Shown here one piece after another: positions 23,924 through 31,419 of a stretch of 64,000 nt of DNA (the first letter of the stretch is position 1; the number at the start of each line of letters is the position of its first letter). The notes under the pieces are model-generated. The model was not told the DNA's origin and did not search any database. It worked only from the letters and a program-made list of their open reading frames with translations. The stretch comes from Roseburia_C sp900315735 (lineage in GTDB: Bacteria; Bacillota; Clostridia; Lachnospirales; Lachnospiraceae), in the NCBI GenBank assembly GCA_052118425.1, contig JBQKHF010000001.1; one strand, given 5' to 3'. The position numbers were made by a program, and so were the translations under genes.

Positions 23924-26362
23924 ATGGCAGAAGTAAACTTTATAGTAGAATGTATCAGATTATATGCCCGGGAGGAAAGAACATTGATTATTCGGGGATT
24001 TTTCCCGGAAGATAATCCAGAAAACCGAACATTAAAAGTGTATCTGAATCAAAAAGAAATTCCAGTGGAATATACGATTACCAGTGGTGCAGAGGTAAGA
24101 CGAAGACACTTGCAATACCGGATGAATGTAGGAGAAGAAATCACTGGAAAATTATTGTTACCGGAAGAAACTGTAGTAGATTTTAAAATATGTAGTTGCC
24201 TTGGAACAGAAGAGACAGAAGTATATCATGTTAATAAAAAACAGTTCGAAAAGATTATAAATCATCTGGATGGAAATTTGGAGATGGAACGTCTGGAAGA
24301 TGGGCAATTTGTACTGACAGGATGGTGTGTGGCTGGAGAACAGACAAAGTGCCAGGCACAGATAGATGGGAAAAATGTTCCGATAGATGTTCAGTGGAAA
24401 TATCGAAAAGATGTTATGGATGTATTTCCAGAGTTAGAAGAAACAGTAAAATGCGGATTTGAAATTTATGTGCCGGAACAAAATGGCAGAAAACTCAGCT
24501 TACATTTATATGCAAATGAAAAAGAAAATAAATATATAGTGTCTCTGGATAAAGTGAGACATGGCGAAAGTGGACATGATACAGTAAGCCTGTTTCAAAA
24601 AGGGATATGTTATTGGAAACAGTATGGTGTGAAACGTACAATACGTAAAATAATTAGAAAAATGCAGGGGAAAAAGGATACTGTATCTTACGAGGATTTC
24701 CTGAAAAAATATGGTGTGAAGGAAGAAGAACTGGCTCGCCAGAGACAGGAAATCTTTGAAAACGGCCCGTGCTTTTCCATTGCAGTTCCACTGTATCAGA
24801 CGAAGGAAAAGTATTTACGGGAAATGATTGAATCTGTGCAGGTACAGACTTATAAGAACTGGGAACTTTGCCTTGCGGATGGAAGCGGCAGAGAGCACAG
24901 CCTTCAGGCAGTAGTGGAAGAATATAGTGCAAAAGATAAGCGGATTAAATATTGTCTTTTAGACAGCAATGAGGGAATTGCCGGCAATACCAATGAAGCA
25001 TTAAAGATGGCAACCGGAGATTTTATTGTGCTGACAGACCATGATGATTTACTTTCTCCGGAAGCACTGTATCAGTGTGCAAAAGCGGTACAGAAGGAGC
25101 CACAGACAGATGTGATTTATTCGGACGAAGATAAAGTGGATATGAGTGGAAAGAAGTTTTTTGAGCCACATTTTAAATCCGATTATAATATTGATTTGTT
25201 GTGTACCATGAATTATATCTGTCATCTCTTTGTTGTTCGCAAAGATGTGATGGAGCGGGCGGGGCTATTTGAAAGCTGTTATGATGGTGCACAGGATCAT
25301 GATTTTATTTTACGTTGTACAGAAAAAGCAGAGCATATCGTGCATATTCCGAAGGTGCTGTATCATTGGCGCTGTCATGCACAGTCAACCTCCGAGAATC
25401 CGGAAAGCAAGTTATATGCCTTTGAGAATGGGTGCAAAGCGGTAAAAGCACATTATGACAGAATCGGAATTCCGGCAGAAGTGGAGCAGGGACCCTTCTA
25501 TGGGATGTATCGTACCCATTATCTCTGGAAGGAGCAGCCGTTAGTATCTATTTTGATTCCAAATAAGGATCATGTTACGGATTTAAAAAAATGTATGGAT
25601 TCCATAGAAGAGAAATCCACATACCGGAATTTTGAATTTATCATTGTAGAGAATAACAGTACAGAAGAAGAGACCTTCGCTTATTATAAAGAGATTGAGA
25701 AAAGGGATAATGTCAGAGTTTTATATTACAAGGAAGAGTTTAACTATTCAAGAATTAATAATTTTGGCGCAAAAGAGGCAAATGGGGAATATGTCCTGCT
25801 TCTGAACAATGATACAGAAATGATTGAACCGGACAGCATCAAAGAAATGCTGGATGTATGCATGCGTCCTGATGTTGGAATTGTGGGAGCAAAGTTAATA
25901 TTTGAAGATAATACCATTCAGCATGCCGGAGTTATCATTGGATTTGGCGGTGTGGCAGGACATGCCTTTATCGGGCAGGACAGAGATGATAATGGATATT
26001 TTTCAAGAATTATAAGTGTTCAGGATTTGTCAGCAGTAACGGCAGCCTGTCTGATGGTAAGACGAAGCGTATTTGATGAAGTAGAGGGCTTAAATGAAGA
26101 ATTTAAGGTAGCCTTTAATGATATTGATTTTTGCCTGAAGGTAAGAAAAGCGGGCTATCTTGTAGTATATAATCCATATGCCCAGTTCTATCATTATGAG
26201 TCAAAATCCAGAGGGCAGGAGGATTCCGCAGATAAAGTAGCAAGATTCCAGCAGGAGACAGGTTTATTTGGAGAACGATGGGGAGAACTTTTAGAAAATG
26301 GAGATCCGTACTATAATCCGAATTTAACACTGGATAAAGCAGATTTTTCTTTGAAAGAGTAG
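23924..26362 (+). CDS. Large tandem-domain GT2 glycosyltransferase
   Basis: An 812-residue protein with two intact GT-A domains and a ~220-residue beta-rich N-terminal region (GWCVAGE, then RKDVMDVFPE near 165). The first GT2 domain starts about residue 285 (FSIAVPLYQT) and has LTDHDDLL, YSDEDKVD and CYDGAQDHDFI. The second starts about 545 (VSILIPNKD) with IIVENNS, LLLNNDTEMI, DNTIQHAG, VTAACLMVRR and FNDIDFCLKVRKAGY. This layout matches RgpF/rhamnan-type tandem transferases of Firmicutes, so it may add two sugars or make a two-sugar repeat. The start at 23924 follows GGAGG; ATG 23897 is only 11 bases beyond the -10 box. Two shorter relatives occur at 47378 and 50873. Confidence 0.85.
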   Translation: MAEVNFIVECIRLYAREERTLIIRGFFPEDNPENRTLKVYLNQKEIPVEYTITSGAEVRRRHLQYRMNVGEEITGKLLLPEETVVDFKICSCLGTEETEVYHVNKKQFEKIINHLDGNLEMERLEDGQFVLTGWCVAGEQTKCQAQIDGKNVPIDVQWKYRKDVMDVFPELEETVKCGFEIYVPEQNGRKLSLHLYANEKENKYIVSLDKVRHGESGHDTVSLFQKGICYWKQYGVKRTIRKIIRKMQGKKDTVSYEDFLKKYGVKEEELARQRQEIFENGPCFSIAVPLYQTKEKYLREMIESVQVQTYKNWELCLADGSGREHSLQAVVEEYSAKDKRIKYCLLDSNEGIAGNTNEALKMATGDFIVLTDHDDLLSPEALYQCAKAVQKEPQTDVIYSDEDKVDMSGKKFFEPHFKSDYNIDLLCTMNYICHLFVVRKDVMERAGLFESCYDGAQDHDFILRCTEKAEHIVHIPKVLYHWRCHAQSTSENPESKLYAFENGCKAVKAHYDRIGIPAEVEQGPFYGMYRTHYLWKEQPLVSILIPNKDHVTDLKKCMDSIEEKSTYRNFEFIIVENNSTEEETFAYYKEIEKRDNVRVLYYKEEFNYSRINNFGAKEANGEYVLLLNNDTEMIEPDSIKEMLDVCMRPDVGIVGAKLIFEDNTIQHAGVIIGFGGVAGHAFIGQDRDDNGYFSRIISVQDLSAVTAACLMVRRSVFDEVEGLNEEFKVAFNDIDFCLKVRKAGYLVVYNPYAQFYHYESKSRGQEDSADKVARFQQETGLFGERWGELLENGDPYYNPNLTLDKADFSLKE

Positions 26363-26370
26363 CGTATTTA

Positions 26371-26399
26371 TTGTGTTAAAGAACAAAAAGTCATATAAT
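26371..26399 (+). promoter_or_regulatory. Predicted promoter upstream of wecE
   Basis: -35 TTGTGT (26371-26376), 17-base spacer, consensus -10 TATAAT (26394-26399). It stands 28 bases before the wecE start and GGAGG, and could drive the amino-sugar and YfhO module. Confidence 0.6.
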
Positions 26400-26427
26400 G
26401 ACGTTAATATACAATGGAGGATGAAAA

Positions 26428-27561
26428 ATGATTAATTTCAACGAACCACCTTATATGGAAAAAAGCATGGACTATATCCGTAAGGCGGTAGAAAATAAGA
26501 AAATATGTGGGGATGGAGAATACACCAAGAAGTGCAATGCATGGTTAGAAGAACATACAGGAACAAAAAAGGCATTGCTGACAACATCCTGTACCCATGC
26601 AACAGAGCTTGCGGCAATTCTGTCAGAAATCAAGCCGGGAGACGAAGTAATTATGCCAGCCTATACCTTTGTATCAACAGCAGATGCTTTTGTGCTGAGG
26701 GGGGCGAAGGCGGTATTTGTAGATATCCGGCCGGATACCATGAATATCGATGAAAAACTGATTGAACATGCAATTACGGATAAGACAAGAGCAATTGTTC
26801 CGGTACATTATGCCGGGGTATCCTGCGAAATGGATACTATTCTTGCAATCGCAAAGAAATATAATCTTCTGGTGATTGAGGATGCGGCCCAGGGTGTGAT
26901 GTCTTCTTATAAGGGAAAAGCACTTGGAACCATGGGAGATTACGGATGCTACAGTTTCCATGAGACAAAGAATTATAGTATGGGAGAAGGCGGAGCACTT
27001 TTAATCCGGGACGAGAAAAATGTAGAGAATGCAGAAATTGTCCGGGAGAAAGGAACAAACCGTAGCAAATTCTTCCGGGGACAGATTGATAAGTATACCT
27101 GGGTAGAAGCGGGTTCTTCTTATCTGCCAAGTGAGTTAAATGCAGCATATCTTTATGCACAGCTTGAAGTAGCGGATAAGATTAATGAAAAACGTCTGTC
27201 TATCTGGAACCGCTATTGGGATGGATTGGAAAAATTATCTGATGAGGGTAAAATTGTCCGCCCAACGATACCGGAGGGCTGCGCACATAATGCACATATG
27301 TTTTATCTGAAAGCAAGGGATTTAGAGGAAAGAACAGCTTTAATCAGTTATTTAAAGGAACAGGGGGTACAGGCAGTATTTCATTATATTCCATTACATA
27401 CAGCACCGGCAGGCCGGCGCTATGGTATGTTTGCAGGAGAAGACCGTTATACAACGAGGGAAAGCGAGAGGCTGGTCCGCCTGCCGTTATATTATAATCT
27501 GTCATTGGAACAGGCAGACTATGTGATAGATAAGGTTAATGCATTTTACAAAGAGAGATAA
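26428..27561 (+). CDS. wecE: dTDP-4-amino-4,6-dideoxygalactose transaminase (WecE/RffA-like)
   Basis: A PLP-dependent DegT/DnrJ/EryC1 aminotransferase that converts dTDP-4-keto-6-deoxyglucose to dTDP-Fuc4N, using glutamate. At 377 residues it is the length of enterobacterial WecE, and it follows that subfamily closely: CGDGEYTKKCNAWLE, LLTTSCTHATEL, PAYTFVSTADAFVLRGAKAV, FVDIRPDTMNIDE, VPVHYAGVSCEMD, the PLP lysine in FHETKNYSMGEGG (about residue 183) and DKYTWVEAGSSYLPSELNAA. The substrate source (RmlA/RmlB) is not in the window. It opens a tight set with an epimerase, an ATP-grasp enzyme, SMR proteins and a lipid-sugar GT2, which suggests the amino sugar becomes lipid-linked. Confidence 0.88.
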   Translation: MINFNEPPYMEKSMDYIRKAVENKKICGDGEYTKKCNAWLEEHTGTKKALLTTSCTHATELAAILSEIKPGDEVIMPAYTFVSTADAFVLRGAKAVFVDIRPDTMNIDEKLIEHAITDKTRAIVPVHYAGVSCEMDTILAIAKKYNLLVIEDAAQGVMSSYKGKALGTMGDYGCYSFHETKNYSMGEGGALLIRDEKNVENAEIVREKGTNRSKFFRGQIDKYTWVEAGSSYLPSELNAAYLYAQLEVADKINEKRLSIWNRYWDGLEKLSDEGKIVRPTIPEGCAHNAHMFYLKARDLEERTALISYLKEQGVQAVFHYIPLHTAPAGRRYGMFAGEDRYTTRESERLVRLPLYYNLSLEQADYVIDKVNAFYKER

Positions 27562-27590
27562 ATGAAAATACAGGAAAGAGGACAGAGCAA

Positions 27591-28607
27591 ATGGTTATTG
27601 TTATTGGGGCAACAGGATTTATTGGAATGTATACCGTAGACCGCTTCTTGGAAGAAGGTTATGAGGTGCTGGCAACTGGAAGAAATGCAATCATGAAGCA
27701 GGAACTGGAAGCAAAAGGCGTTACCTGTGTGTCATTGGATATTTCGAAAAAAGAAGATTTTGATAAATTACCGACAGAAGGTGTAGAGGGTGTCATTTTA
27801 CTGGCAGGTCTGCTTCCGGCAAATGCACCGGTGGATATCAGTGCAGATGAGAATGCCGCAGACTATATCCGCATTAATGTGGAAGGAACCGTTAATGTAT
27901 TAGAGTATTGCAGGAAGAACGGCATTAAGAAAGTGATTTCCACCAGCAGCTATGCAGATGTAAGAAATGCATGGAAAAAAGGCGTTGCCTTAAAAGAGAC
28001 AGAGCCGAGAGATTTCATGTATACCGGAGACCATGCGGTATATGTGATTTCCAAAAATGCAGCCAATGATGTGATGGAATATTATAATGAGCAGCATGGC
28101 ATGCAGTGTGCATCTTTCCGCCTGCCACCGGTATACGGAGTAGGACCTCATTCTGAGATTTATGTGAATGGTAAATATTATAAGACCGGAATCCAGACCT
28201 TTATTGAGAATGCAGAAGCCGGAAAAGACATTGAAATCTGGGGTGACCCACAGATTTCCAGAGACATTATTTATGTAAAGGATGTTGCAAGAGCATTTGT
28301 GCTGGCATTACGCAGTGATAAGACCTATGGTCTTTATAATATGACATCCGGTACAGAACTAACTTTAGAGGAGCAGGTGCAGACCGTTATTGACGTATTT
28401 GGACCGGGTAAGGGGTCTAAGATTGTCTATCGCCCGGACAAGCCAAATAATACACCATCCTTTTTGTTTGACATGACAAAGGCGAAGGAAGATTTCGGTT
28501 TCGTGCCGGAATATCTTTCTTATCGTGCAATAATGGAAGATTATAAAAAAGAATTAGAAAGCGGAAGATGGGATAAGTTCATCGCAAGCCGCCGCAAGGA
28601 TAAATAA
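27591..28607 (+). CDS. NAD-dependent epimerase/dehydratase (extended SDR)
   Basis: A 338-residue nucleotide-sugar-type extended SDR. It starts VIVIGATGFIGMYTVDRF (GxxGxxG NAD motif), has the catalytic Ser in ISTSSYAD, Tyr/Lys in YVISKNAA near residue 151, and the C-terminal substrate segments LPPVYGVGP, DIIYVKDVARAF and the FDMTKAKEDFGF ending typical of epimerases. Start codon follows AGAGGA. Encoded between the WecE-like transaminase and an ATP-grasp protein, it may epimerise or reduce the 4-amino sugar or make a partner keto-sugar. The exact reaction cannot be read from the sequence. Confidence 0.82.
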   Translation: MVIVIGATGFIGMYTVDRFLEEGYEVLATGRNAIMKQELEAKGVTCVSLDISKKEDFDKLPTEGVEGVILLAGLLPANAPVDISADENAADYIRINVEGTVNVLEYCRKNGIKKVISTSSYADVRNAWKKGVALKETEPRDFMYTGDHAVYVISKNAANDVMEYYNEQHGMQCASFRLPPVYGVGPHSEIYVNGKYYKTGIQTFIENAEAGKDIEIWGDPQISRDIIYVKDVARAFVLALRSDKTYGLYNMTSGTELTLEEQVQTVIDVFGPGKGSKIVYRPDKPNNTPSFLFDMTKAKEDFGFVPEYLSYRAIMEDYKKELESGRWDKFIASRRKDK

Positions 28608-28626
28608 GTGCCGGGAGGATGGCAAT

Positions 28627-29772
28627 ATGAAGAAAATTGTAATTATAGGAGCGAATTCTTTTCAGAATCCGCTCATTTTAAAGGCAAAAGAGATGGGATA
28701 TGAGACACATGTATTTGCATGGAAAGATGGCTCTATCGGAGAACGGACAGCAGATTATTTTTATCCCATCAGCATTGTGGAAAAGGAAGCAATCTTAGAA
28801 GAATGCCGGAGGATTCAGCCGGATGCAGTTGCAACAATAGCATCTGATCTTGCCAATATTACCGTGCAGTATCTGGCAGAGCAGCTTGGATTACCACATA
28901 ATTCTGACAACTGTATCTATATATCTACCAATAAATTTGCCATGCGGGAAGCTTTTTCGAAGCATGGTGTGCCTACACCGGGCTTTGTCAGTGTATGTGA
29001 AGGGGATGATTATGCGGCGGCTGTAGCAGATATGCAGTTTCCAATGATTGTAAAACCGACCGACCGTTCCGGAAGCCGCGGTATTATGAGGGTGGAACGT
29101 CTTGAAGAGATTGCTCCGGCAGTGGAAGAGGCAGTGCGTAATTCTTTTGAAAAGAAGGCAATTATTGAAGAATATATCGAAGGCAATGAATATAGCTGTG
29201 AATGTATTTCTTATCAGGGCAGACATCATGTGCTGGCGGTGACAAAGAAATATACCACAGGATATCCTCATTTTATTGAGACCGGACATATGGAGCCACC
29301 GGAACTTTCTGAAATCGAAATGAACCGGGTGAAGGAATTTATTCCGAAGGCACTTACTGCTCTTGAGATTGAAAATGGCGCTTCTCATTCAGAATTTAAA
29401 CTGGATGCCGATGGCAATGTAAGAATCATTGAAATTGGTTCCCGTATGGGTGGCGACTGTATTGGCTCCCATCTGGTATATTTATCTTCCGGATATGACT
29501 TTGTCCGCATGGTAATTGAGACTGCTTTGGGACAGGAACCGGAACTGACACCGGCACATGAGCCGATGTGTGCGGGAATCCGCTTTGTGTTTACAAAGAA
29601 GGATCTGGATGTTTTGGAAGAGATTAAGAGCAAAAGTCCGGAATTGCTTCAGATGGTAAGTGAAATGGAACCGGTAGGGGAACATCAGGTAGTAGACAGT
29701 GGAAGCCGTTTTGGTTATTACATTCTGGCTGGAAAAAATCAGGCAGAGATTAAGGATTGGTTGGAACGATGA
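28627..29772 (+). CDS. ATP-grasp ligase-like protein
   Basis: A 381-residue ATP-grasp enzyme of the carboxylate-amine/thiol ligase class. N-terminal IVIIGANSFQNPLILKA is a preATP-grasp domain with a carbamoyl-phosphate-synthase-like look. The ATP site is visible in MIVKPTDRSGSRGI (about residue 140), the IIEEYIEGNEYSCE segment (about 180) and the metal-binding EFKLDADGNVRIIEIGSRMGGD (split here: residues ~255-275). Such enzymes form acyl-phosphates and join carboxylates to amines. With WecE beside it, N-acylation of a 4-amino sugar with an amino or hydroxy acid is a plausible role, inferred from position. The stop forms ATGA with the next start. Confidence 0.82.
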   Translation: MKKIVIIGANSFQNPLILKAKEMGYETHVFAWKDGSIGERTADYFYPISIVEKEAILEECRRIQPDAVATIASDLANITVQYLAEQLGLPHNSDNCIYISTNKFAMREAFSKHGVPTPGFVSVCEGDDYAAAVADMQFPMIVKPTDRSGSRGIMRVERLEEIAPAVEEAVRNSFEKKAIIEEYIEGNEYSCECISYQGRHHVLAVTKKYTTGYPHFIETGHMEPPELSEIEMNRVKEFIPKALTALEIENGASHSEFKLDADGNVRIIEIGSRMGGDCIGSHLVYLSSGYDFVRMVIETALGQEPELTPAHEPMCAGIRFVFTKKDLDVLEEIKSKSPELLQMVSEMEPVGEHQVVDSGSRFGYYILAGKNQAEIKDWLER

Positions 29773-30125
29773 GTAAAGTAGAAGGAAAGAAAAAGTGGAT
29801 ACTGCTGATTTTATTGCAGCTGGTAATCATGATATACACATTATCTGGTGTGGCAGCGAAGTTTGCAGCAGGATATGAGTTTTTATCCATGGGATTTATC
29901 CTGTGTTACGGAGTAGAAATCTGCATCCTTGGATTGTATGCCATTTTCTGGCAGCAGATTATCAAAAGGGTTGATTTGTCGGTAGCATATGCAAACCGGA
30001 GCATTGCGATTCTATGGTCTATGATCTGGGCGGCACTGATTTTTGGAGAACATATTTCGGTACAGAATATTATTGGTGTCCTTCTGGTAATTGCCGGCAC
30101 CATGATTGTGAATAAGGAGGGATAG
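29769..30125 (+). CDS. SMR/EamA-type small membrane protein, subunit 1 (ArnE/ArnF-like)
   Basis: A 118-residue, four-helix membrane protein of the drug/metabolite transporter superfamily. Segments: ILLILLQLVIMIYTLSG, FILCYGVEICILGLYAIFW, AYANRSIAILWSMIWAALIF and NIIGVLLVIAGTMIV. The start at 29769 forms an ATGA overlap with the ATP-grasp gene and is preferred to the in-frame start at 29757. A second SMR gene follows four bases later, so the two likely form a heterodimer, as ArnE/ArnF do for undecaprenyl-phosphate-aminoarabinose. Here flipping of a lipid-phosphate amino sugar is inferred from the adjacent ArnC/CsbB-type transferase. Multidrug efflux is the alternative, made unlikely by context. 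Confidence 0.78.
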   Translation: MSKVEGKKKWILLILLQLVIMIYTLSGVAAKFAAGYEFLSMGFILCYGVEICILGLYAIFWQQIIKRVDLSVAYANRSIAILWSMIWAALIFGEHISVQNIIGVLLVIAGTMIVNKEG

Positions 30126-30129
30126 AAGG

Positions 30130-30462
30130 ATGATATACTGGCTTTTTCTTGTAGCGTCTGTTATTGTTGCCTCTTTTTCTCAGGTCTTATTAAAGAAAAG
30201 TGCAGCAAAGAAGTACGATAATGTGATTAAGGAATATCTGAATCCTTATGTAATTATCGGATATATGATGATGGTTGGAACAACGGTACTGACGATTTTA
30301 GCTTATCGTGGCATTGAGTATAAGAATGGCCCAGTCATTGAATCATTGGGTTATATTCTGATTATGATTTTAAGCTTTTTCTTTTTTAAAGAGCCGATTA
30401 CAAAGCGTAAAGTGTTTGGAAATGCACTGATACTGCTTGGCATTATCGTGTTTTACTTATAG
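30130..30462 (+). CDS. SMR/EamA-type small membrane protein, subunit 2 (ArnE/ArnF-like)
   Basis: A 110-residue partner with four helices. ASVIVASFSQVLLKKSAAKK in the first helix is the SQ-LLK pattern of EmrE/ArnE relatives; the last helix ends GNALILLGIIVFYL. GGAGG precedes the start with the usual gap. The two SMR genes sit between the ATP-grasp gene and the polyisoprenyl-phosphate GT2. They occupy the place taken by GtcA in the Firmicute CsbB-GtcA-YfhO glycosylation systems, which supports a flippase role. Confidence 0.8.
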   Translation: MIYWLFLVASVIVASFSQVLLKKSAAKKYDNVIKEYLNPYVIIGYMMMVGTTVLTILAYRGIEYKNGPVIESLGYILIMILSFFFFKEPITKRKVFGNALILLGIIVFYL

Positions 30463-30474
30463 GAGGAAATGAAA

Positions 30475-31419
30475 ATGGATATATCAGTTGTAGTTCCGGT
30501 CTATGGATGCCGGGCAGCACTGCATGAATTGCATAGACGTCTGGTGGAATCAGTAAGCACCATCACCGATGATTTTGAAATTATTCTGGTAAATGATGCC
30601 TGCCCGCAGAATTCCTGGGAAGTAATCGAAGAAATCTGTAAGGAGGACAGCCGCGTAAAAGGGATTGAATTATCCCGGAATTTTGGACAGATTATGGCAA
30701 TTACTGCAGGACTGGATGCCTCAAAGGGAGACTGGGTAGTGGTGATGGACTGTGATTTACAGGACCGACCGGAAGAAATCCCGAATCTTTATCGCAAGGC
30801 TCAGGAAGGTTATGATGTGGTCTTTGCCAGACGAGCACATAGAAAAGATTCTTTCTTAAAGGTATTGGTATCTAAAATATTCTATAAGATTTATTCCTTT
30901 GCATCGGATGGACACTATGATCCGGCAATCTGTAATTTCAGTATCAGCAAACGTGTGGTAATCGATAATTATTGTAAAATGCGGGAAATGCACCGTGCCT
31001 TTGTTATCTATGTAAAATGGCTTGGCTTTAAACAGACAGCCATTGATGTAGAGCATGATCAGCGTTTTGAGGGAAAATCCTCTTATAACATGAAGAAGCG
31101 TTTTAAGATGGCGGGAGAGATTTTAACTTCCCAGTCAGATAAACTTTTGAAATTCACCATGGGCTTTGGATTCCTGATGTCCATCATTTCAGCAATGATA
31201 ATTATCGGACTGATTATCTATTATTTTACCGGTCATGTGGCAGCAGGCTGGACTAGTATCGTAGCAACTAACTGTCTCATCGGAGGAATTATTATTATGG
31301 TAGTCGGTCTGGTAGGCATTTATGTAGGAAATATCTTTATGCAGTCAAAACAAAGACCATTATATGTGGTGCGCCAGATGCTGAATGAGGAGAAGGAAGA
31401 TGCAGATTCAAGTCGATAG
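30475..31419 (+). CDS. Polyisoprenyl-phosphate glycosyltransferase (CsbB/GtrB/ArnC-like GT2)
   Basis: Transfers a nucleotide sugar to undecaprenyl phosphate on the inner membrane face. The catalytic GT-A part has VVVPVYG, VNDACPQ, ELSRNFGQIMAITAGLD and MDCDLQDRPEE (the DxDLQDPPE signature); FEGKSSYNMKKR matches the GrSkY-kl region. Two transmembrane helices follow (about 220-250 and 262-285), as in GtrB and CsbB. The ATG at 30475 is eight bases from AGGAGG, while ATG 30469 is only two away. The next gene, YfhO, overlaps by 20 bases. The sugar is likely the WecE-derived one. Confidence 0.88.
   Translation: MDISVVVPVYGCRAALHELHRRLVESVSTITDDFEIILVNDACPQNSWEVIEEICKEDSRVKGIELSRNFGQIMAITAGLDASKGDWVVVMDCDLQDRPEEIPNLYRKAQEGYDVVFARRAHRKDSFLKVLVSKIFYKIYSFASDGHYDPAICNFSISKRVVIDNYCKMREMHRAFVIYVKWLGFKQTAIDVEHDQRFEGKSSYNMKKRFKMAGEILTSQSDKLLKFTMGFGFLMSIISAMIIIGLIIYYFTGHVAAGWTSIVATNCLIGGIIIMVVGLVGIYVGNIFMQSKQRPLYVVRQMLNEEKEDADSSR

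Noticed and set aside
26428..28607. WecE-like transaminase and SDR read as PseC/PseB of a pseudaminate pathway
   Set aside because: The transaminase follows the WecE subfamily motif by motif, and the SDR lacks PseB-like features; both stand with the lipid-sugar module, not with neuB.
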